DNA of 21,064 bases, from NCBI GenBank assembly GCA_934456295.1, contig CAKSHB010000024.1, positions 1-21,064 of the forward strand. Direction: 5' to 3'. Shown in pieces: positions 1 through 6,440 of the stretch. Each line of letters starts with the position of its first letter. Position 1 is the first letter of the stretch. Both the position numbers and the translations under genes were made by a program. The notes under the pieces were generated by a model, which had not been told where the DNA came from, did no database searches, and worked only from the letters and a program-made list of their open reading frames with translations. Origin of the DNA: an uncultured Clostridia bacterium (GTDB lineage: Bacteria > Bacillota > Clostridia > UBA1381 > UMGS1253).

Positions 1-1437
1 TCCCTCACCCTCACCAAACTCAACTTTTACGTTGATATGTCCGTCTGGCTTTTTGTGGGAAAGCAGTACTACCGTCTCCACATGTGTTGTATGCGGAAAC
101 ATGTCAACGGGACATGCTTTTATAAGCTCATAGCCGCCGTTTTCATGCAGAAATTTTGCATCGCGCGCAAGTGTTTCGGGATTGCAGGAAACATAAATGA
201 TACGTTTCGGCGCCATTTTTATTATAATCGAAAGCGTAGTTTCGTCGGCGCCTTTGCGCGGCGGGTCAAAAACAACAACATCTGCGCGCTCTCCGGCGTT
301 ATAAAGCTCGGTAACTGTTTTTTCGGCGCTTCCGCAGTAAAAATGTGCGTTTGAAATATTGTTTCTTTCCGCGTTTTTTCGTGCGTCCGCAACGGCCTCG
401 GGAACTATCTCTACGCCGAAAACCGATTTTGCCCTCTGTGCCATAAAGAGCGAAATTGTGCCTGTGCCGCAGTACAAGTCAAATACGTTTTCTCTGCCCG
501 TAAGGGCGGCAAAATCAAGGGCGGTTTTATACAGAACCTCCGTCTGTGCGCTGTTTACCTGATAAAAACTCAGCGGCGAAATTTCAAAGCTCAGATTGCC
601 GATTGTGTCGGTAAGCTTGTCTGCGCCCCATAAGGTAACATTATTTTTTCCGAGAATAAGGTTTGTTTTTTCCGTATTTATATTCTGAATTATGCTCACA
701 ATTCCTTTGCAGCTTTCGCGAAACATTCTCACAAGGCTGTCACTGTGCTCAAGATTGATTGAATTTGTGACAACAACAGCCATGACATCTCCGTTTTTTG
801 CCGTTCGTACAAAAAGATGTCTTATAACCCCGCGGTGCTTTGTTTCGTCATACGGCTCAATTTTGTACTTTGCCATATAGCGCTTCAGTGCTGCAATTAG
901 TTTCGGCAGAACATCGGCAGAAACGACACAGTCATCGGCAGGGCAGATTGTGTGCGTGCGCGGCATAAAAAAGCCTGTCACAATCTGACCGCTGCGTCCG
1001 CGTCCGACGGGCAGCTGTGTTTTGTTGCGGTAGCGGCAGGGTGTTTCCATGCCGCATGTCGGCGTTACTTCTGCATTTTCAAATCCGCCGATACGTGTGA
1101 GTGCGTCATAGACACGGCGCTGCTTGAACTTAAGCTGTTCGCCGTAATCGATATGCATGATGTTGCAGCCGCCGCATTGCTTATATATGCTGCATGCCGG
1201 TTTTGCGCGGTGGGGCGACGGTGTTATTATACTTTCGATTTTTGCAAATGCGTACGATTTATTTACCTTCAGAATTTTTATCCGAAGCCTGTCGCCGCAT
1301 ACGGCATTTTTTACAAATACCGTAAAGCCGTCAATCTTGCCGATACCTTCTCCGCTGACGCCCTGTGCTGTAATTTCAATTTCATATATACGGTTTTTTT
1401 CTATAATAATATCAGTGTTAATATCGCTGTTTTTCAA
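1..1437 (-). CDS. rlmD: 23S rRNA (uracil-C5)-methyltransferase, RlmD/TrmA family (partial, C-terminus beyond window)
   Basis: SAM-dependent enzyme of the RlmD/RumA family, which makes m5U at position 1939 of 23S rRNA. Residue numbers count from a TTG start at 1437, chosen because GGAG lies 6 bases upstream. No better in-frame start is visible. A TRAM-like OB fold lies at about residues 15-70. Probable 4Fe-4S ligands are C82, C88, C91 and C170. The SAM motif DLYCGTGTISLF begins at D320, DPPRKGAD at D391, and the catalytic cysteine is C418 in SCNPETLARD. After the methyltransferase domain the frame stays open to base 1 with SHKKPDGHINVKVEFGEG. I recall this type of extension from clostridial homologues. 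The gene starts 70 bases after the ybaK stop on the same strand, so the two are probably co-transcribed. A related uracil methyltransferase target cannot be excluded from sequence alone. Confidence 0.9.
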   Translation of the reverse strand, partial: MKNSDINTDIIIEKNRIYEIEITAQGVSGEGIGKIDGFTVFVKNAVCGDRLRIKILKVNKSYAFAKIESIITPSPHRAKPACSIYKQCGGCNIMHIDYGEQLKFKQRRVYDALTRIGGFENAEVTPTCGMETPCRYRNKTQLPVGRGRSGQIVTGFFMPRTHTICPADDCVVSADVLPKLIAALKRYMAKYKIEPYDETKHRGVIRHLFVRTAKNGDVMAVVVTNSINLEHSDSLVRMFRESCKGIVSIIQNINTEKTNLILGKNNVTLWGADKLTDTIGNLSFEISPLSFYQVNSAQTEVLYKTALDFAALTGRENVFDLYCGTGTISLFMAQRAKSVFGVEIVPEAVADARKNAERNNISNAHFYCGSAEKTVTELYNAGERADVVVFDPPRKGADETTLSIIIKMAPKRIIYVSCNPETLARDAKFLHENGGYELIKACPVDMFPHTTHVETVVLLSHKKPDGHINVKVEFGEGEG

Positions 1438-1452
1438 AATAAGCTCCGTTCC

Positions 1453-1468
1453 GCCGAAATGTTTCGGC
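1453..1468. repeat. Perfect small inverted repeat upstream of rlmD
   Basis: Seven-base arms GCCGAAA and TTTCGGC separated by two bases sit in the ybaK-rlmD gap, just upstream of the rlmD ribosome binding site. In RNA the hairpin could insulate or expose the GGAG before the TTG start. No T-run follows, so it is not a terminator. Confidence 0.4.
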
Positions 1469-1507
1469 AAAATATTTCCTGAAATGCAGACTGCTGTGCC
1501 CGATAAT

Positions 1508-1993
1508 TTATCCTGCCAATATAATGTCACAAAAATCTGCTCCCGTGACTTTTGCCAAAACCTCGGCATTAAGTTCGAGCTGATATCCGATTTTTCCCGC
1601 ACTCACAATTATTGTGTCCTGATTTTTTGCCGAGGAGTCGATAACTGTTTTGTACTGCTTCTTCATGCCGACAGGGCTGCATCCTCCGCGTATATATCCC
1701 GTCACCTTATTAATGTCGGCGACTTTAATCATCTCGACGCTTTTTTCGCCGACCGAACGTGCCGCAGCTTTCAGGTCAAGCTCTGCGGCAACAGGTATTA
1801 CAAAAACGTAATACAGCTTGTGCGGCGACATAGTAACAAGGGTCTTGTAAACCTTTTCACAGGGCAGTCCGAGCTTTTGCGCCACGGATATGCCATCGAT
1901 TTTGCCGTCGTTTGACTCATAATGATGAGCCGTAAACTCTATCTTTTCGCTTTCAAGTATGCGCATGGCATTTGTTTTAAAGTTTGCCTTCAT
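1508..1993 (-). CDS. ybaK: Cys-tRNA(Pro)/Cys-tRNA(Cys) deacylase, YbaK/EbsC family
   Basis: A 161-residue single-domain protein of the usual length for YbaK. The family hydrolyses Cys-tRNA(Pro) made in error by prolyl-tRNA synthetase, acting in trans in the cytoplasm. The family lysine is K50 in VYKTLV, and the substrate-loop motif GGCSPVG lies at residues 103-109. The ATG at 1993 has an AGGTG Shine-Dalgarno about 6 bases upstream. It is the first gene of a probable two-gene minus-strand unit with rlmD and is divergent from the MATE gene. An overlapping plus-strand frame at 1157-1915 has no independent support. Confidence 0.92.
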   Translation of the reverse strand: MKANFKTNAMRILESEKIEFTAHHYESNDGKIDGISVAQKLGLPCEKVYKTLVTMSPHKLYYVFVIPVAAELDLKAAARSVGEKSVEMIKVADINKVTGYIRGGCSPVGMKKQYKTVIDSSAKNQDTIIVSAGKIGYQLELNAEVLAKVTGADFCDIILAG

Positions 1994-2032
1994 GTTTTCA
2001 CCTGATTTTATGAAATATTTTACTTAATATAA

Positions 2033-2061
2033 ATTCTATCATATATTTTTACAAAAGTCTA
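2033..2061 (-). promoter_or_regulatory. Possible sigma-A promoter for ybaK-rlmD
   Basis: Reading the minus strand, TAGACT (-35) is followed after 17 bases by TAGAAT (-10), about 40 bases upstream of the ybaK start. The match is moderate and the region is very AT-rich, so this is tentative. Confidence 0.35.
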
Positions 2062-2147
2062 TTTTATATTGTTTTTTTATGTAAATATATTTTGTATTTT
2101 TGTCCGTAATATTTACATTGGTTACGGCAAAAAACTCTCTGTTTGGC

Positions 2148-2176
2148 TTGACAACGGATAACAGCTGTGCTAAGAT
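2148..2176 (+). promoter_or_regulatory. Sigma-A promoter for the MATE transporter gene
   Basis: Consensus TTGACA, a 17-base spacer and TAAGAT lie about 55 bases upstream of the MATE start. The leader is short and shows no riboswitch-like structure. Confidence 0.7.
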
Positions 2177-2231
2177 AAACAAAACGCAATCATGACGGAA
2201 TATATTTTGCTGTAAGGAGATGCTGATTAAA

Positions 2232-3581
2232 ATGAAAATCAAGTGTCCGCCGCGAGTCGGGGAACTGATGAAAATTGCATTGCCGTGTTTTGCGGAGCAG
2301 GTTTTGCTTGTAATTGCGGGAATTATATCAACATCGATTGTTGGACAGCTCGGCAAATACGAGCTGACTGCCGCCACAATGAGCAATCAGTTTGTAAACT
2401 GGCTGCAATGCGTCTACACAGGCCTCGGAACAGGCGCTACGGTGGTTGTTGCGCGGATGTGGGGCGGCGGTGAAAGGGACAGAGCGAAAACCGTATTTTT
2501 GAATTCGATTAAGCTTGTTATCATCATAAGCGTGATTGTGCTGTTTTTAACCATAATGTTCAAGGAAGCGATTATATGGGCATTCTGCGGCGGAGCTGAG
2601 CAGGAGGTTATAGACAACATCTACGTTTACTTTACATATTGTATGCTCGGAATGCCCGCTACGGCGATATGTAACATGATTTGTGCAAGCATGCGCGGAA
2701 TAGGGGACAACAGGACGGCGCTGTATACAACAACCTGCGTAAATGTTTTAAACCTTATATTCAGCTTTATGTTCGTGTTCGGTTTTGAGCCTCTTGGAAT
2801 AGCAAAAATGGGTGTTATGGGGGCAGGTATTGCGATTGTTGTTGCAAGATATATGACGATGCTGCTGCTTGTATCATATATATATTTTTCAAAAAAGCCT
2901 CTTTTGCCCGACAAATACACCTTCGGCATGGACATGGATATTTTGAAGCGCGTTATGAATGTCGGTACACCGACGGCGATTGAGCAGTTTATTTTTAACG
3001 GCGGATTTGTCATGCTGCAAACATTGCTTATAGGTTTCGGCACACTGTTTCAGGCAGGGTATCAGATTGGTGCAAACTTTAACGGAATAGGTACGGCAAC
3101 ATCAATGGCAATGAGTGTTGCGATGACTGCGCTGATAAGCAGCGCTCTCGGAAAAAGGGACTGGGGGCTGGCGGAGGAATATGTAAAAGCGGCAAAATTT
3201 ATTATATGGACCGCATTTTCGGCGATATGCGTCTTGATGTTTGCTGTTTCACCGCTTATGGCGAGAGTATACTCAAACGACCCGCTTGTGATAGAGCAGG
3301 GAATATATTTTTGCTGTATGTTCTCGGCGTACATAATCCCTGTGGGGTATTTTCAGGCGATGAGCGGTGTGCTGCGCGGAGCCGGCGACGCAAAATATGT
3401 TGCAATTACAAGTGTGGGCGGTCTGTGGCTGATGAGAATTATGGGTACATGGCTGCTTGCAAAACTTACGAATAACGGTTATATTGCGGTTACGATAGGC
3501 GTCGGTGCGGACTTTATATCAAGGGCGCTTTTATATCATGTGCGCGTAAAAAAGGGACATTGGCTTCATATAAAAGTGTGA
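2232..3581 (+). CDS. MATE family multidrug/organic cation efflux transporter
   Basis: A 449-residue integral membrane protein, the usual length for a MATE antiporter with 12 transmembrane helices. These pumps export drugs, dyes or metabolites in exchange for Na+ or H+. The family pattern appears in both halves: the opening ELMKIALPCFAEQVLLVIAGIIST-type helix 1, the GxGTGATVVVAR segment (helix 2), PATAICNMICASMRGIGDNRTAL (helix 4-5 loop), and the repeated half with IGANFNGIGTATSMAMS and FQAMSGVLRGAGDAK. I start at 2232: an ATG at 2220 directly abuts the AAGGAG Shine-Dalgarno (2214-2219) and could not be used, while 2232 is 12 bases downstream. It is a monocistronic gene divergent from ybaK, and no terminator was recognised after it. 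Substrate cannot be told from sequence. Confidence 0.93.
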   Translation: MKIKCPPRVGELMKIALPCFAEQVLLVIAGIISTSIVGQLGKYELTAATMSNQFVNWLQCVYTGLGTGATVVVARMWGGGERDRAKTVFLNSIKLVIIISVIVLFLTIMFKEAIIWAFCGGAEQEVIDNIYVYFTYCMLGMPATAICNMICASMRGIGDNRTALYTTTCVNVLNLIFSFMFVFGFEPLGIAKMGVMGAGIAIVVARYMTMLLLVSYIYFSKKPLLPDKYTFGMDMDILKRVMNVGTPTAIEQFIFNGGFVMLQTLLIGFGTLFQAGYQIGANFNGIGTATSMAMSVAMTALISSALGKRDWGLAEEYVKAAKFIIWTAFSAICVLMFAVSPLMARVYSNDPLVIEQGIYFCCMFSAYIIPVGYFQAMSGVLRGAGDAKYVAITSVGGLWLMRIMGTWLLAKLTNNGYIAVTIGVGADFISRALLYHVRVKKGHWLHIKV

Positions 3582-3671
3582 GTTTATGCAAAGGCACGGG
3601 CGTACTGTGTGTGCAAAATGACGGGAAAAACCGCACAGTGATAATAATTACATAAAAATTTTGCGAAAAAC

Positions 3672-3700
3672 TTGACAATGCAAAGAAAAATTAGTATAAT
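3672..3700 (+). promoter_or_regulatory. Consensus sigma-A promoter for the yceD-rpmF operon
   Basis: Perfect TTGACA, a 17-base spacer and perfect TATAAT. Transcription would start near 3707. That leaves the GTG at 3716 too close for a ribosome binding site and supports the ATG at 3752 as the yceD start. Confidence 0.88.
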
Positions 3701-3751
3701 AATAGTTGCGGTTTTGTGAACCGAACTAAAGTTACTCTGCCGAGGTGTATT

Positions 3752-4249
3752 ATGGATATAAATTTATCGGACATTATAAATAACGACGGCAGTGAAAAAA
3801 GTTTCTGTGTTAAAATTGAGCTTGAGTGTGTGAAATATATGGGACTGGAGCTTGTGTTTAAAGACGGCGCAGAGGTAAAGGGAACCGTGAAGAACATCGG
3901 CGGAGTCATAAAGCTGACGGCAGATGTTTCGGGAACACTCGGTACAAGATGTGCGCGTTGCCTGAAGCAGATCGATAAAGAGTTTTGTACCGAAATTGAT
4001 GAAACGCTTGTGCGTGAGGATATGGCGTTTGATGAAAATGATGATGTTATAATTTTTTCAGGGCAGAGCGTGCCGATAGACGAGATTGCACTAAACAGTA
4101 TTCTCGTTGGGATTGAAACAAGGTATCTTTGTTCCGAGGATTGTAAGGGGCTGTGCCCCAAATGCGGCAAAAACTTGAATGAGGGCGAATGTGATTGCCA
4201 TAATTCGGCGGTTGACCCGCGGCTTGAGGTGTTATCAAAATTATTGTGA
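3752..4249 (+). CDS. yceD: YceD/DUF177 family protein, cysteine-rich, associated with 23S rRNA and L32
   Basis: A 165-residue protein of the DUF177 family, almost always encoded just before rpmF as it is here. In plants and E. coli members are linked to 23S rRNA processing or accumulation; the biochemical role is not settled. Two CxxC-type zinc sites are visible: C67/C70 (RCARC), and C127, C131, C135, C138 (CSEDCKGLCPKC), with a further C147/C149 pair. The C-terminal DPRLEVLSKLL tail is typical. The start at 3752 follows GAGGTG at 3742-3747; an upstream in-frame GTG at 3716 would sit only about 10 bases after the promoter start site. The rpmF start lies 37 bases downstream, so the two form one operon. 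Confidence 0.9.
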   Translation: MDINLSDIINNDGSEKSFCVKIELECVKYMGLELVFKDGAEVKGTVKNIGGVIKLTADVSGTLGTRCARCLKQIDKEFCTEIDETLVREDMAFDENDDVIIFSGQSVPIDEIALNSILVGIETRYLCSEDCKGLCPKCGKNLNEGECDCHNSAVDPRLEVLSKLL

Positions 4250-4286
4250 TAAAAATAAATTCGTAATATAACGGGAGGTGTATCTC

Positions 4287-4466
4287 ATGGCAGTACCGAA
4301 GGGAAAGGTTTCAAAGGCAAGAAGAGATAAAAGACGTGCTAACTGGAAGCTGGAGGCTCCGAATCTCGTAAAATGTCCTAATTGTCAGGAGTTGAAAATG
4401 CCGCACAGAGTATGCGGTAACTGCGGTTTTTATAACGGCAGAGAGGTTCTTAAGAAGGCTGAGTAG
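4287..4466 (+). CDS. rpmF: 50S ribosomal protein L32 (zinc-binding form)
   Basis: A 59-residue protein opening MAVPKGKVSKARRDKRRANW, the L32 signature. It keeps all four zinc cysteines C30, C33, C43 and C46 (CPNC and CGNC), so this is the zinc-requiring paralogue type. The ATG at 4287 follows GGGAGGTG with 6 bases of spacing; an in-frame GTG at 4278 lies inside that ribosome binding site. It follows yceD in the same operon and ends before a strong terminator. Confidence 0.97.
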   Translation: MAVPKGKVSKARRDKRRANWKLEAPNLVKCPNCQELKMPHRVCGNCGFYNGREVLKKAE

Positions 4467-4491
4467 TAAAAAGCATAATTTGCCTACATGG

Positions 4492-4518
4492 GCGGACGCA
4501 GAACAGCGTCCGCTTTTT
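4492..4518 (+). terminator. Rho-independent terminator after rpmF
   Basis: Perfect 8-base stem GCGGACGC/GCGTCCGC with a six-base loop followed by TTTTT, 25 bases after the rpmF stop. Confidence 0.88.
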
Positions 4519-4627
4519 GCGTTTCGCACATGGCTGCGGACATGGTGTATCGGCACCTTGCATGCGTATGAATAACCGGCATAGAACGGAAATATTCGCA
4601 TATCTATAGTTATATGGGGGTGCGGAT

Positions 4628-4885
4628 ATGCTCAGAGCAGGTGATTTGCGCACAAAAGAAGTAATAAATATTGCGAGCGGCATGAGGCTGGGATTTGTCA
4701 GCGATGTGGAGATAAATTTTGAGGACGGGTATATTGAAGCTATAGTTGTTCCCGTGCAGCACAGGTTCTTTCTGTTTTTCGGAAAGGCGGAGGACTATGT
4801 GATACCTTGGAAGAACATTATTCGTGTGGGCGATGATATTATACTCGTTGATATGCCGCAGCCTGTGAATAAAATATCACGATAA
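4628..4885 (+). CDS. PRC-barrel protein, YlmC/YmxH sporulation family
   Basis: An 85-residue single PRC-barrel protein. The pattern of MLRAGDLRTKEVINIASG, a GxVxDxEI strand (LGFVSDVEINFEDG), the IEAIVVP strand, and the DYVIPWKNIIRVGDDIILVD end matches the YlmC/YmxH family, found mainly in endospore-forming Firmicutes. Precise function is unknown. The start at 4628 follows GGGGGTG at 4616-4622. It stands alone between the rpmF terminator and the nrdR promoter. I found no convincing promoter of either sigma-A or sporulation-sigma type in the 109 bases before it. Confidence 0.85.
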   Translation: MLRAGDLRTKEVINIASGMRLGFVSDVEINFEDGYIEAIVVPVQHRFFLFFGKAEDYVIPWKNIIRVGDDIILVDMPQPVNKISR

Positions 4886-4896
4886 AAAATATAAGC

Positions 4897-4925
4897 TTGC
4901 AAACTTTTTTTCGTTAGTGTATAAT
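4897..4925 (+). promoter_or_regulatory. Sigma-A promoter for nrdR-PHP
   Basis: TTGCAA, a 17-base spacer and perfect TATAAT, about 85 bases upstream of nrdR. The untranslated leader holds no obvious structure. Confidence 0.78.
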
Positions 4926-5010
4926 TATTCCATGGCAAAGTGTAATTTAAACAAATATTATCCGAAAAAGATTTGGCAGTTGCTAATTTGAGATAACGGA
5001 GGAAAAGAAA

Positions 5011-5466
5011 ATGAAATGTCCGTTTTGCAGTTTTGATGACAGCAAGGTAATTGATTCACGCCCGACTGAGGAGGGCAATGCAATACGCCGCAGACGCGAA
5101 TGTATAAAATGCGGCGGAAGGTTTACCACATATGAGAAAATTGAAACAATACCGCTTATTGTTATAAAGAGCGACAGTTCGCGTGAGCCGTTTGACCGCC
5201 ATAAGCTTTTACGCGGTCTTATGCATGCGTGTGTAAAGCGTCCTGTGCCGACGGCGGAGCTGGAGAGCATTGTAAATGATATTGAGGCAAATATGTCAAA
5301 TTCGCTCAGACGCGAGTTTACGGCAAAGGAAATCGGCGAGATGGCGATGGACAGGCTCAGAACGCTTGATGAGGTTGCTTATGTGCGTTTTGCTTCGGTT
5401 TACAGACGTTTCCAAGATGTTGATACCTTCAGAAAGGAACTCAACAAGCTTCTTGAAGGAAAATAA
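5011..5466 (+). CDS. nrdR: Transcriptional repressor NrdR of ribonucleotide reductase genes
   Basis: A 151-residue protein of standard NrdR length. An N-terminal zinc ribbon (C3, C6, C31, C34; MKCPFCSFDDSKVIDSRP and CIKCGGRFTTYE) binds NrdR boxes in DNA. An ATP-cone at about residues 49-139 (VIKSDSSREPFDRHKLLRGL and the VAYVRFASVYRRF end) senses ATP/dATP. The family shuts off nrd operons when dATP is high. GGAGG at 4998-5002 precedes the ATG by 8 bases. No nrd gene or NrdR-box pair is visible in the window, so its targets lie elsewhere. The PHP gene follows 26 bases downstream. Confidence 0.97.
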   Translation: MKCPFCSFDDSKVIDSRPTEEGNAIRRRRECIKCGGRFTTYEKIETIPLIVIKSDSSREPFDRHKLLRGLMHACVKRPVPTAELESIVNDIEANMSNSLRREFTAKEIGEMAMDRLRTLDEVAYVRFASVYRRFQDVDTFRKELNKLLEGK

Positions 5467-5492
5467 GACGGTACATGAGAGGGAGGCACATT

Positions 5493-6350
5493 ATGCCTGA
5501 ATTTATCGATTTGCATACTCATACGACCGCTTCGGACGGCTCGTATACGCCGGCGGAGCTGGTGCGTCATGCAGAGGAATGCGGTCTGAGCGCAATCGCA
5601 ATTACAGACCATGATTCGGCAGACGGACTTGAGGAGGCACACAGCGCATGTGAAGCGCTCGGCGTTGAGGTGATAGACGGAATTGAAATCGGCGCTGATT
5701 ATGCCGGCGAAATGCATATTCTGGGGCTTTTCACAGACCCGTATGCGGCAGTGCTGCAAGGCGCTATGCAGGAGCTTAAAGTTTGGCGCGCGCAGAGAAA
5801 CGAGGACATGATACAAAAGCTTTGCAGCATTGGAGTAAGTATCGGACGCGGCGAGGTTTTGGAGCTGAGCGGCGGCGATATGTCATCGGCAGGGCGCGTG
5901 CATATGGCGCATGTAATTGTGCAAAAAGGGTACACTGAAACGCTGAAGGAGGCGTTTGAGAGATATCTGGGGGTTGGACGCGCAGGATATGTGCCGCGAA
6001 GAAAGTTTTCGCCGCAGAAGTGCATTGAGATAATAAAAAGCTCGGGCGGATATGCGTTTTTAGCACATCCGATACTATTGGGCTGCGGATATGATGTGCT
6101 TTGCGAAATAATAGAAGAGCTGAAGGGATACGGACTTGACGGGATTGAATGTTATCACAGTGCGAACACGTATGAGTTCAGCGAAATGAGCGCGGAGCTG
6201 TGCCGTGCAAATGATTTGATGATATGCGGCGGTTCTGACTTCCATGGGGCAAATAAGCCCGATGTGCAGCTTGGAAGAGTCGGCGAGGGTCAATATATTG
6301 AGTATGATATACTGTCGGAAATAAAGAGAAAAATAGGCAGAATTGAATAA
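5493..6350 (+). CDS. PHP-domain metal-dependent phosphoesterase (RNase AM/TrpH-like)
   Basis: A 285-residue PHP-domain protein of the YciV/TrpH branch. Characterised relatives hydrolyse nucleoside 3',5'-bisphosphates or trim short RNA 5' ends. Metal-binding motifs are all present: H8/H10 and D15 in DLHTHTTASDG, TDHD at 38-41, E65, H75 (HILGLF), the inserted lid domain with R135 and H137, H192 (FLAHP), H222, and D249/H251 in GSDFHG. I start at 5493, 6 bases after a GGGAGG Shine-Dalgarno, rather than at the in-frame ATG at 5475. It is co-transcribed with nrdR and ends before a strong bidirectional terminator. The exact substrate is not determined. Confidence 0.9.
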   Translation: MPEFIDLHTHTTASDGSYTPAELVRHAEECGLSAIAITDHDSADGLEEAHSACEALGVEVIDGIEIGADYAGEMHILGLFTDPYAAVLQGAMQELKVWRAQRNEDMIQKLCSIGVSIGRGEVLELSGGDMSSAGRVHMAHVIVQKGYTETLKEAFERYLGVGRAGYVPRRKFSPQKCIEIIKSSGGYAFLAHPILLGCGYDVLCEIIEELKGYGLDGIECYHSANTYEFSEMSAELCRANDLMICGGSDFHGANKPDVQLGRVGEGQYIEYDILSEIKRKIGRIE

Positions 6351-6365
6351 AAGGTTAAAATTAAA

Positions 6366-6406
6366 CCGCTGCATTTTCGTATATTGTAAAATGCAGCGGC
6401 TTTTTT
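6366..6406. terminator. Bidirectional terminator between convergent PHP and GH106-like genes
   Basis: Perfect 12-base stem CCGCTGCATTTT/AAAATGCAGCGG with a 10-base loop. CTTTTTTG follows on the plus strand, and TTTAATTTT follows on the minus strand. It probably ends both the nrdR-PHP and the GH106-like transcripts. Confidence 0.88.
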
Positions 6407-6440
6407 GTACAGATAATTATTTTTGATGTTATGGCGAAAG

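Noticed and set aside
1157..1915. A 252-residue plus-strand open frame
   Set aside because: It overlaps ybaK and rlmD on the opposite strand, both of which have clear family motifs. It has no domain signal or convincing ribosome binding site.
3582..3671. Possible hairpin after the MATE gene (ACTGTG and CACAGT segments)
   Set aside because: Arms are short, widely separated and not followed by a T-run, so it does not qualify as a terminator.
4579..4606. A sigma-G-like arrangement (GCATA, 15 bases, CATATCTA) upstream of the YlmC/YmxH gene
   Set aside because: The -10 deviates from the forespore consensus and the spacer is short. The gene family's sporulation link made the match tempting, but it is too weak to claim.
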